The translations under genes and the position numbers were made by a program. A DNA stretch of 20,969 nt from positions 1 through 20,969 of the forward strand of contig JBGCDT010000236.1 in the NCBI GenBank assembly GCA_045105695.1, given 5' to 3'. The stretch's first letter is position 1, and every line of letters begins with the position of its first letter. Below the pieces are notes generated by a model. The model did no database searches. It had not been told where the DNA came from and was given only the letters and a program-made list of their open reading frames with translations. The stretch comes from CALGLS01 sp045105695 (lineage in GTDB: Bacteria; Bacteroidota; Bacteroidia; Chitinophagales; Saprospiraceae). Of the stretch, positions 1 through 6,838 are shown in pieces.

Positions 1-1178
1 CCAGGGGTCATCTCAGCTAAAATTTCTGATTTGACGCTAGGCCCGCTTTTGATATTTTTTAGGTGAACCTTAAAGATGGCTTCACGACCTTTCAAGTCTG
101 GGCGATCAATTCCGATTTGTCTGTCGAAACGACCTGGTCGGAGTAGCGCGCTATCTAATACATCTGGTCGGTTAGTAGCAGCCATTAGGATGACTCCCTT
201 GTCAGTACTAAATCCATCCATCTCTACAAGAAGCTGATTCAAAGTATTCTCTCTTTCATCGTTTCCTCCTTGGAAAGCACCTTTTCCTCTTGCACGACCA
301 ATTGCATCAATTTCATCGATAAATACTATACATGGTGCTTTTTCACGCGCTTGTTTGAAAAGATCACGTACTCTCGATGCACCAACTCCTACGAACATTT
401 CTACGAATTCAGAACCAGAGATCGAGAAGAAAGGAACTCCAGCTTCACCAGCTACTGCTTTCGCTAAAAGTGTTTTACCAGTACCTGGAGGTCCAACCAA
501 AAGGACACCTTTAGGGATCTTTCCACCAAGGGAAGTATATTTCTTAGGATTCTTCAAGAAGTCAACAACCTCCATTACCTCTTCTTTTGCTTCGTCCAAA
601 CCAGCAACATCTTCGAAGGTTACGGATACTTTGGCGTTACCATCAAATAGAGCAGCTTTTGATTTTCCAATATTGAAAATCTGAGCTCCAGGGCCACCAG
701 CACCACCTCCAACTCTTCGCATTATAAAGAGCCAAATACCTACGATAATAAGGATTGGTAGAACCCAACTAAGAATAGGCGCTAGCCAGTTTTGTTGTGT
801 TTCAAACTCGGGGCTAACACGATCTGCAAGAGAGACGCCTTCCTGGATTTCATCCAATTTTTCAATCAGATAGTCTACAGAACCTACCTCGAAAGTAAAG
901 TGTGGGCGAACCGCTCCAAACTTACCTTCAGCAGCATCTTTGTACTTGGTCAGTCTATCTTCTTTGATGTATACGTGAGCGTATTCTTTATTAATGATGG
1001 ATAGTTTCTTGACATCACCATCACGGACCATCGTTTCAAATTTGCTCCATGTAATACTTTCATTGCTGGAATTACTGAGGCTATAAAAGTTGAGTCCCAA
1101 AAGGAATAGTGCTAGTATACCATAAATCCAATAAGAATTGAATCTGGGCGTAACCGGCTTTTTATCTTTATCTTCCAT
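1..1178 (-). CDS. ftsH: ATP-dependent zinc metalloprotease FtsH (partial; C-terminal part outside window)
   Basis: Membrane-anchored AAA+ protease that extracts and degrades misfolded membrane proteins and some regulators. The ATG is at 1178-1176. 392 complete codons are present before the left edge cuts the gene, so the HEXXH protease domain is not visible. Seen: a first membrane segment at about residues 14-33, an extracytoplasmic region with charged residues, and a second membrane segment at about 131-153 followed by a Gly-rich linker (155-164). The AAA module then shows Walker A GPPGTGKT at 229-236, the pore motif MFVGVG at 261-266, Walker B VFIDEID at 285-291 and the second region of homology with NRPDVLD and the arginine fingers in RPGRFDR (347-353). 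It lies downstream of rsfS on the same strand, separated by about 310 bp. That arrangement is familiar in Bacteroidota. Identity is certain; only completeness is limited. Confidence 0.98.
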   Translation of the reverse strand, partial: MEDKDKKPVTPRFNSYWIYGILALFLLGLNFYSLSNSSNESITWSKFETMVRDGDVKKLSIINKEYAHVYIKEDRLTKYKDAAEGKFGAVRPHFTFEVGSVDYLIEKLDEIQEGVSLADRVSPEFETQQNWLAPILSWVLPILIIVGIWLFIMRRVGGGAGGPGAQIFNIGKSKAALFDGNAKVSVTFEDVAGLDEAKEEVMEVVDFLKNPKKYTSLGGKIPKGVLLVGPPGTGKTLLAKAVAGEAGVPFFSISGSEFVEMFVGVGASRVRDLFKQAREKAPCIVFIDEIDAIGRARGKGAFQGGNDERENTLNQLLVEMDGFSTDKGVILMAATNRPDVLDSALLRPGRFDRQIGIDRPDLKGREAIFKVHLKNIKSGPSVKSEILAEMTP

Positions 1179-1488
1179 ATTGAAGTTGTGTTATTTTGTA
1201 CTTTCGTCAGAGAACATCCTTTAAGAACGTAGTTTTAGAAAAGTAGTTTTATTAAAAATTGATAGTTGAACAAGTCGAAGTGATCTTAGTTGTTCAAAAT
1301 CTTATTATAAGGAATGTAGTTAGAACAGCAGAAAGAGAATTTCGTTTGAAGTTATCGACAGATTGGACTATTTTTTATGCAAAGTGATAAACAATGGCTG
1401 TTCATAGCTTGCGAAGTTCAATATGCTTTTTGATATATTTAACGCATCAGTGTGATTTCTCGTTCTAAATTTAAGCGTCGTTTTTTTA
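1179..1488. other. Non-coding spacer between rsfS and ftsH
   Basis: This 310-bp AT-rich stretch holds no convincing gene. A frame reaching into it from rsfS (minus strand, ending at 1368) is an out-of-frame shadow. It contains an 8-bp inverted repeat (listed separately) and must also hold the ftsH promoter if ftsH is not read through from rsfS. I could not find an exact TAnnTTTG on the minus strand; the best is a one-mismatch site (TACTTTTC) about 60 bp before the ftsH start. Confidence 0.6.
1266..1297. repeat. 8-bp perfect inverted repeat upstream of ftsH
   Basis: TTGAACAA (1266-1273) and TTGTTCAA (1290-1297) are perfect inverted copies with a 16-nt spacer. On the minus strand the second arm is followed by only a loose T-rich stretch, so this could be a weak rsfS terminator, an attenuator before ftsH, or an operator. 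Function is unknown. Confidence 0.4.
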
Positions 1489-1875
1489 CTAAAGATTTTT
1501 ATACTCTGTAAAAATGCCATCGCCCCACAAGTCTTCCAATTCATAATAAGAACGTTTTTCTTTATAGAAAACGTGGACGACTGTGTTAAAATAATCCAAC
1601 AAAACCCATAAAGCATTCTGCTGGCCTTCAAAGTGAAGCGGAAGCGTAAAGCCTTCTTTTTTGAGGCGGGCATAAACATTATCTGCAATCGCCTTGACTT
1701 GAGTATTGGAGTCTCCTTCACAAATGATGAAGAAGTTTGTAGGAGCGTCATCAAGTTGACGGAGGTCTATCTTAACTATGTTCTTTCCTTTGATATCTTG
1801 AATACTATCTACTATTAGTGCATTCAGTTCTTCTTCTGAAAGAGAGTTTTGTTGTGCTTTTTTTTGTGAACTCAA
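1489..1875 (-). CDS. rsfS: Ribosome silencing factor RsfS (Iojap/DUF143 family)
   Basis: Binds uL14 on the 50S subunit and blocks joining of the subunits when nutrients are short. The 128-aa protein covers the whole family. Seen: the FFIICEGDSNTQVKAI segment (48-63), HFEGQQNALWVLLDY (81-95), VVHVF (99-103) and the C-terminal YELEDLWGDG (111-120), all characteristic of Iojap proteins. The start is TTG (1875-1873). The in-frame stop TAA lies only four codons upstream with no ATG between, and there is no internal Met, so a non-ATG start seems forced. An 8-T run at 1858-1865 lies just inside the start, so a one-base indel there could alter the N-terminus, but the conserved domain begins well after it. 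Divergent from birA. Confidence 0.95.
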   Translation of the reverse strand: MSSQKKAQQNSLSEEELNALIVDSIQDIKGKNIVKIDLRQLDDAPTNFFIICEGDSNTQVKAIADNVYARLKKEGFTLPLHFEGQQNALWVLLDYFNTVVHVFYKEKRSYYELEDLWGDGIFTEYKNL

Positions 1876-1896
1876 ATTATCTTTTTGTTACTTTTG
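1864..1896 (+). promoter_or_regulatory. Candidate birA promoter (Bacteroidota type)
   Basis: TACTTTTG at 1889-1896 is an exact match to the Bacteroidota -7 consensus TAnnTTTG. TTG at 1864-1866 lies 22 nt upstream, slightly long for the usual 19-21. It points right towards birA and would give a leader of about 115 nt. A second weaker box, TATATTTA at 1985-1992, is nearer the gene. No RNA evidence is available. Confidence 0.35.
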
Positions 1897-1920
1897 TTAA
1901 AAGAAATTGAAACAGGAATA

Positions 1921-2007
1921 ATGAGGTCTGTAAAATTTTTTCTTTTAATTACCGGCCTCTTACATATAGGTAAAATTACTAAAATATATTTACTTGCATA
2001 CTATTGA
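1921..2007 (+). CDS. Possible 28-codon leader ORF upstream of birA
   Basis: ATG at 1921 opens a 28-codon frame ending in TGA at 2005-2007, 13 nt before the preferred birA ATG. The predicted peptide is short, basic at the N-terminus and strongly hydrophobic (starts MRSVKFFLLITGLL). AGGA lies 3 nt upstream of the ATG, which is too close for a good ribosome site. I recognise no family. It may be a leader peptide, a tiny membrane protein or chance; chance is quite likely. Confidence 0.2.
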   Translation: MRSVKFFLLITGLLHIGKITKIYLLAYY

Positions 2008-2020
2008 AAATACGCTTTTC

Positions 2021-2761
2021 ATGGGGCGGAATCTACAGCATTTAGAGACCACATTATCCACCAATGAATACGTTACTAATCTTTTATCAAAAAGTAAACC
2101 ACCGGAGGGAACTGTCATAACGGCTTATAATCAAGCCATGGGCCGCGGTCAGATTGGCAGTTATTGGGAAAGTGAGGCTGGTAAAAACCTGACATTTAGT
2201 GTTGTGCTATATCCTACCTTTTTACCTGTAGCTAAACAATTTTTGTTAACGCAATGTCTTTCTCTAGGGGTTGTTGATGCGCTTTCTGAATTCGTTCCAA
2301 ATTCACTTTCGCTAAAATGGCCAAATGATATTTATGTGAATAATAAAAAATTGGGTGGCATGTTGATTCAATCTAGTATCAACCAAACACAGCTTATTCA
2401 CGCTGTTGTGGGAATTGGAATTAACATTAACCAAGATATATTTATCAGTGATGCTCCAAATCCTATTTCTCTAAAACAGATAAGTCAAGAAGATGTTCCA
2501 TTAGGGTTCGTCCTCAACAAACTTTGCATTGCATTAGAAAAAAGGTACTTGCAATTGAGAAGAAGCGATTACGATGCGATCAGAATAGATTACTCAAGAC
2601 ACCTCTATTATTATATGGAAGATCGTATTTATAAAAGGCCCGACGGAAGTTTATTCGAAGGGCGAATAGTCGATGTTTTGCCTACTGGTAAATTAGTCAT
2701 CAATCATGAAAAGGGAGAAGAAGTCTTCGGTATGAAAGAGATTCAGTTCATTCATTCGTGA
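2021..2761 (+). CDS. birA: Biotin--[acetyl-CoA-carboxylase] ligase (BirA, no DNA-binding domain)
   Basis: Activates biotin to biotinyl-5'-AMP and attaches it to the biotin carrier domain of acetyl-CoA carboxylase and related enzymes. Seen, numbering from ATG 2021 (246 aa): ETTLSTNEY at 9-17, the biotinyl-AMP loop GRGQIG at 41-46, KWPND at 99-103, the catalytic Lys in KKLGG (109-113), and the GIGININ segment at 131-137. The C-terminal SH3-like domain is present. There is no N-terminal winged helix, so this is a monofunctional ligase rather than a repressor of the E. coli type. A TTG at 1994 could extend it by nine residues, but the ATG matches the usual short N-terminus of the family. It is convergent with murA, with only 13 bp between the stops and no hairpin terminator visible. 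Confidence 0.95.
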   Translation: MGRNLQHLETTLSTNEYVTNLLSKSKPPEGTVITAYNQAMGRGQIGSYWESEAGKNLTFSVVLYPTFLPVAKQFLLTQCLSLGVVDALSEFVPNSLSLKWPNDIYVNNKKLGGMLIQSSINQTQLIHAVVGIGININQDIFISDAPNPISLKQISQEDVPLGFVLNKLCIALEKRYLQLRRSDYDAIRIDYSRHLYYYMEDRIYKRPDGSLFEGRIVDVLPTGKLVINHEKGEEVFGMKEIQFIHS

Positions 2762-2774
2762 TTCAGCCCTCCAA

Positions 2775-4085
2775 TTACATCCGTTTTATTTTAGCACCAA
2801 GCGCATTTAGCCTCTTATCAATAGATTGATAGCCTCTATCTATCTGATGAATGTTTTTAATTACGGAAGTTCCTTTTGCTGATAAAGCAGCAATGAGTAA
2901 TGCAACTCCAGCTCTGATATCAGGTGAAGTCATTTCGATTCCTCTGAGTTGCTGACTTCTGTTCAGACCAATTACTGTCGCTCGGTGTGGATCACAAAGG
3001 ATAATCTGCGCACCCATATCAATCAACTTGTCTACAAAGAACAAGCGACTTTCAAACATCTTCTGATGAATAAGTACAGATCCTTTGGCTTGAGTAGCTA
3101 TCACCAGCATGATACTCATAAGGTCGGGAGTAAACCCAGGCCAAGGAGAATCGTAAATGGTTAGAATGGAACCGTCAATGAAGTTTTGAACTTTATAAGA
3201 TTTTTGAGGCGGTACGTGAATATCGTCTCCTTTGATATTGAGTTTGATACCCATTCTTCTGAAAACAGGAAGTGTATTACCTAACTGATCTACTGCGCAA
3301 TCTTTGATTGTAATATCAGATTGTGTCATAGCAGCAAGACCAATAAAACTTCCGATTTCTATAAAGTCAGGTAAAATACGGTGCTTAGTTCCACCTAAAC
3401 TTTCCACTCCTTCTATCGTCAATAAGTTAGAACCTATACCTGAAATATTAGCACCCATGTCGACCAGCATTCTACAAAGTTGTTGTAGGTAAGGTTCGCA
3501 AGCGGCATTGTAAATTTGAGTTGTTCCTTTAGCAAGGGATGCAGCCATTACTATGTTAGCGGTACCGGTGACGGAGATTTCATCCATCAGAATATGAGTT
3601 CCTTTTAGCTTTTTAGTTTCTAAGAAATAGTTGCCCTGATTGTCGAAACGAAATTTAGCCCCCAGTTTTTTAAACCCTAAAAAGTGGGTATCTAATCTTC
3701 GTCTACCAATTTTGTCACCTCCAGGTTTTGGCAAATAGGCTCTTCCAAAACGAGCCAGTAAAGGTCCAATCAACATAACAGAACCTCTAATTTTTTTAGC
3801 ATCAGATTGAAATGCCTTTGTAGTGAAGAAATCTAGATCAATATTATCCGCTTGAAAAGTATAAGTTGAGGAATTGATTTTTCTAACTTTTACTTTTAAG
3901 CCTTTGAGTAAACTGATGAGTCGTTGCACATCCAAAATGTCAGGGATATTAGAAATCGTCATCTTTTGATCTGTGAGTAGTACTCCACAGAGGATTTGGA
4001 GTGCTTCGTTCTTTGCTCCCTGAGGAATGATTTCACCGGATAGTTTCGTTCCTCCAGTTACTACGAAAGTGTCTTTATTGGCCAT
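2775..4085 (-). CDS. murA: UDP-N-acetylglucosamine 1-carboxyvinyltransferase MurA
   Basis: Transfers enolpyruvate from PEP to UDP-GlcNAc, the first committed step of peptidoglycan synthesis in the cytoplasm. The 436-aa protein is full length for the EPSP-synthase-like family. Seen: GAKNEALQ with the Lys/Asn pair K25-N26 (E. coli K22/N23), GPLLARFG at 107-114, the active-site loop PGGDKIGRRRLD at 121-132, D321 in FTPDLMS (E. coli D305) and R391 in DIRAGVALL (E. coli R397). The loop residue that is Cys115 in E. coli, the target of fosfomycin, is Asp here (D124, codon 3716-3714). In the known family this change preserves activity and gives fosfomycin resistance. murA is separated from the upstream DUF4290 gene by a strong terminator, so it is probably transcribed from its own promoter. 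Confidence 0.98.
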   Translation of the reverse strand: MANKDTFVVTGGTKLSGEIIPQGAKNEALQILCGVLLTDQKMTISNIPDILDVQRLISLLKGLKVKVRKINSSTYTFQADNIDLDFFTTKAFQSDAKKIRGSVMLIGPLLARFGRAYLPKPGGDKIGRRRLDTHFLGFKKLGAKFRFDNQGNYFLETKKLKGTHILMDEISVTGTANIVMAASLAKGTTQIYNAACEPYLQQLCRMLVDMGANISGIGSNLLTIEGVESLGGTKHRILPDFIEIGSFIGLAAMTQSDITIKDCAVDQLGNTLPVFRRMGIKLNIKGDDIHVPPQKSYKVQNFIDGSILTIYDSPWPGFTPDLMSIMLVIATQAKGSVLIHQKMFESRLFFVDKLIDMGAQIILCDPHRATVIGLNRSQQLRGIEMTSPDIRAGVALLIAALSAKGTSVIKNIHQIDRGYQSIDKRLNALGAKIKRM

Positions 4086-4110
4086 AGTATTTTTTTGTTA
4101 TGCTTTACTG

Positions 4111-4118
4111 CGAAGGTA
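4111..4118 (-). promoter_or_regulatory. Candidate murA -7 promoter box
   Basis: On the minus strand TACCTTCG (4118 to 4111) differs at one position from TAnnTTTG and is followed by C, a pattern often seen just upstream of Bacteroidota genes. It lies about 25 nt before the murA ATG and after the terminator at 4193-4226. No TTG sits at the expected -33 distance. Confidence 0.35.
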
Positions 4119-4192
4119 AATAAGAGGGTGGACAATATTTAGTTCCTACTCAGGTTTCTACACTTAGTTTGAAATCTTTGAATAAAAACGAA

Positions 4193-4226
4193 AAAGCCGG
4201 TCAACATTCGTATGTTGACCGGCTTT
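4193..4226 (-). terminator. Strong hairpin terminator downstream of DUF4290 gene
   Basis: Perfect 15-bp stem: AAAGCCGGTCAACAT (4193-4207) and its complement (4212-4226) around a TCGT loop. Read on the minus strand the stem is followed by TTTTTCGTTTTTATT. It lies about 20 nt after the DUF4290 stop, and so ends the DUF4270-glmS-DUF4290 unit before murA. Confidence 0.9.
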
Positions 4227-4245
4227 AAGATTATCCTAAAAGGCT

Positions 4246-4920
4246 TTATTTTCTTCTGTTCGACTTATTGTTACGGGAGCCTTTGCCACCTTTATTATTC
4301 TTTTTGTTTCTCTTATGCTTACTGCTGTTAGAGTGATGACTATTATTATTGTTGTTATTACTTAAGCCATCAAGGTATACTCCATCAGGAACTTCAAGAG
4401 CTCCATTTGACATATTTGTTAAGTCGCGTTTGATGATGTCATCACTCACATAGTGTTCTCTGTTCCAGGTCTTATAAGCCAGTTTCATATAAGAAGCAAT
4501 TGCACTGACAAACCCTTTTCGTTTATTTTCTTCCTCCATTGCGTTAGCCTTCTCTATCAGCTTTTGAACATTGTAACCATAGTGGCGATATTTAGTATCA
4601 TTATGGGGATATTCAATCTGATCAGGTTTCTTACGCGCATTCTCTCTTGTGGGAATATCTCCTACATCAGGAGTTACATCAATATCGTAGTCTGCGATGT
4701 GAAAAACATGTCCCCAGAGTTTATCTTTATACTCATCAATACTTCTATTCTGAGGGTTCATTTGATGCATGAGCTTGATGACTCTTTCTACAAAAGCCTG
4801 TCGCATTCCAGCGTTTTCGATTGTTTTTGCATGCTGGATAAGTAGCTGTACATTTCGACCGTATTCTGGTAAAATTAGTTCCTCCTTTGCGGAGTTATAC
4901 TCCATTTGATATCCTTCCAT
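4246..4920 (-). CDS. DUF4290 family protein
   Basis: Bacteroidota-restricted protein of unknown function, commonly found beside murA. The first about 175 residues carry the family pattern: YNSAKEELILPEYGRNVQ near the start, helices with LLIQHAKTIEN and VERVIKLMHQM, KLWGHVFHIADYDIDV in the middle, then YRHYGYNVQKLIEKAN, which resembles an echo of the first YGRNVQ-type helix. The last about 40 residues are a low-complexity tail of Asn, His, Ser, Lys and Arg ending in RRK, probably disordered and nucleic-acid or polyanion binding if anything. The ATG at 4920 is used here. The second ATG (4905, MEYNSA...) fits the usual family start better and has GGAAGGA upstream, so it may be the real one. It lies 26 nt after glmS and is likely cotranscribed with it. 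Cytoplasmic; the function is not inferred. Confidence 0.88.
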   Translation of the reverse strand: MEGYQMEYNSAKEELILPEYGRNVQLLIQHAKTIENAGMRQAFVERVIKLMHQMNPQNRSIDEYKDKLWGHVFHIADYDIDVTPDVGDIPTRENARKKPDQIEYPHNDTKYRHYGYNVQKLIEKANAMEEENKRKGFVSAIASYMKLAYKTWNREHYVSDDIIKRDLTNMSNGALEVPDGVYLDGLSNNNNNNSHHSNSSKHKRNKKNNKGGKGSRNNKSNRRK

Positions 4921-4946
4921 AATTTTTATTTTGCGTGTGCAGTTTG

Positions 4947-6788
4947 TTATTCTACGGTTACAGATTTAGCCAAGTTTCTTGGTTGGTCCACGTTACAGTC
5001 TCTCATCAATGCAATATGGTAGGAGAGGAGTTGTAGTGGGATAGAAGATAGTAATGGCGTTAGAGGCTCATCTGTTTCTGGAATCTCGATGGTGTAATCT
5101 GCAATTTTACGAATCTCCGTGTCAGTTTCTCCAACGATAGCGATCACAATACCTTTCCTAGCTTTTACTTCCTGAACATTACTTACAATTTTTTCATAAG
5201 CGCTCTTGTTCGTTGCTATTACAACGACCGGCATATTCTCATCAATCAGTGCAATTGGTCCATGCTTCATCTCTGCTGCAGGATAACCCTCTGCGTGGAT
5301 GTAAGAAATTTCTTTCAACTTAAGTGCGCCCTCCAAGGCAACTGGGAAATTATAACCACGGCCAAGATAAAGCGCATTGTTCGCATCTTTGATTTCTGAA
5401 GCAATATATTTTATCTGATCGTTAGACGTCTTTAATATATGCTCTATTTTCTCAGGAATAGATTCTAAGCCTTCTAATAACTGAATGTAGTAAGACTTAG
5501 GAATAGTACCCCTTCTATAACCTAGGTAAAGCGCCATCAAAGTAAGTAAAGTCACCTGACCTGTAAACGCTTTTGTTGATGCAACTCCGATCTCAGGACC
5601 AACGTGAATATAAGATCCAGCGTCTGTGATACGAGAAATAGAAGAACCTACAGAGTTGACAATACCATAAAGTAAAGCGCCTTTGTCTTTGGCTAATTCT
5701 AATGCTGCTAGGGTATCTGCGGTTTCTCCTGATTGAGAAAGTGCAATAACGACATCTTCGTTATTGATGATTGGGTTACGATAACGTAATTCAGAAGCAT
5801 ATTCTACCTCTACAGGTATTCTGGCTAATTCTTCAAAGAGATATTCTCCAATCAATCCTGCATGCCATGAAGTACCACAAGCGGCTATAATAAATCGCTT
5901 TGCGTTGATAATGCGATCACCACCCTGTTCTACTCCACCTAATCTAACCCATTGTTCTGCGGCACTGATTCTACCACGCATACACTCTGTGATCGTTCTG
6001 GGTTGCTCATAGATTTCTTTGAGCATGAAATGCTCATAGTTTCCTTTCTCCATTTGCTCAATCTGAAGATCAAGGTGTTGAATATAAGGCGTTTGAATTT
6101 CGTTACCTATATTTTTGATTTTTAATTCGGCACCTCTATTAACCACCGCGATTTCTTGATCATTCAAATAAACAACATTCTTTGTATACTCTGCCAAAGG
6201 GGTAGCATCGGAAGCAATGAAAAATTCCTCGTTTCCAATACCAATGACCAAGGGACTGCCCTTTCTTGCAGCAACTAGTTTGTCAGAATTGTTTTTGTCC
6301 ATAACAACAATAGCGTAAGCTCCTACGACTTTTGTCAAAGCAACGCGTACTGCTTCTTCTAGACTAAGGTTGTTTTCTTTTTTTAATTTACCAATAAGGT
6401 GAGTCAGTACTTCAGTGTCCGTATCACTTTTGAAAGTATGGCCATCTTTTATTAGGGCTTCTTTCAGTACCGCATAATTTTCAATAATACCGTTATGGAT
6501 AAGAACCAATTCACCGTCATTAGAAGCATGAGGGTGTGCGTTTTTATCGTTTGGCTTACCGTGCGTAGCCCATCGAGTATGACCTATACCTATGGTACCT
6601 GTATGGTCCTTATTCCTAGAAAAATTAATGAGGTCTTGAACTTTGCCTTTACATTTATAGACTTGTAATTTTCCGTTTTTAATAGCAATACCTGCACTGT
6701 CATAACCTCTGTACTCCAGTCTCTTTAAGCCATTTATTAAAATGGGATAAGCTTGTTTTTTTCCGATATAAGCAACAATTCCACACAT
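4947..6788 (-). CDS. glmS: Glutamine--fructose-6-phosphate aminotransferase (isomerizing) GlmS
   Basis: Makes glucosamine-6-phosphate from fructose-6-phosphate and glutamine, feeding UDP-GlcNAc synthesis and hence MurA and LPS. At 613 aa it is full length. Seen: N-terminal glutaminase domain beginning MCGIVAYIG with Cys2 as nucleophile after Met removal, followed by RGYDSAGI, GHTRWATHG and HNGIIENY. Two SIS sugar-isomerase domains follow, the first with AACGTSWHAG and ALSQSGETADT, the second with LGRGYNFPVALEGALKLKEISYIHAEGYPAAEMKHGP. The canonical C-terminus PRNLAKSVTVE closes the active site. It lies 50 nt downstream of the DUF4270 gene and 26 nt upstream of DUF4290, all on one strand. No glmS ribozyme-like leader is seen in the short upstream gap. 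Confidence 0.99.
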   Translation of the reverse strand: MCGIVAYIGKKQAYPILINGLKRLEYRGYDSAGIAIKNGKLQVYKCKGKVQDLINFSRNKDHTGTIGIGHTRWATHGKPNDKNAHPHASNDGELVLIHNGIIENYAVLKEALIKDGHTFKSDTDTEVLTHLIGKLKKENNLSLEEAVRVALTKVVGAYAIVVMDKNNSDKLVAARKGSPLVIGIGNEEFFIASDATPLAEYTKNVVYLNDQEIAVVNRGAELKIKNIGNEIQTPYIQHLDLQIEQMEKGNYEHFMLKEIYEQPRTITECMRGRISAAEQWVRLGGVEQGGDRIINAKRFIIAACGTSWHAGLIGEYLFEELARIPVEVEYASELRYRNPIINNEDVVIALSQSGETADTLAALELAKDKGALLYGIVNSVGSSISRITDAGSYIHVGPEIGVASTKAFTGQVTLLTLMALYLGYRRGTIPKSYYIQLLEGLESIPEKIEHILKTSNDQIKYIASEIKDANNALYLGRGYNFPVALEGALKLKEISYIHAEGYPAAEMKHGPIALIDENMPVVVIATNKSAYEKIVSNVQEVKARKGIVIAIVGETDTEIRKIADYTIEIPETDEPLTPLLSSIPLQLLSYHIALMRDCNVDQPRNLAKSVTVE

Positions 6789-6838
6789 AGGGTCGGGTTT
6801 TAGAATTTTAAATAGGTGATGTAATGTAGTATGCTTGA

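Noticed and set aside
1368..1754. 128-codon minus-strand frame overlapping rsfS in another frame
   Set aside because: It is antiphase to a clear RsfS homolog, composition is irregular and no motif is recognisable. It is a shadow.
1994..2020. TTG start for birA
   Set aside because: An ATG in the same frame at 2021 aligns better with the family start. The upstream residues are not typical.
4453..4845. 130-codon plus-strand frame across DUF4290
   Set aside because: Antisense shadow of a conserved gene, hydrophobic by codon complement only.
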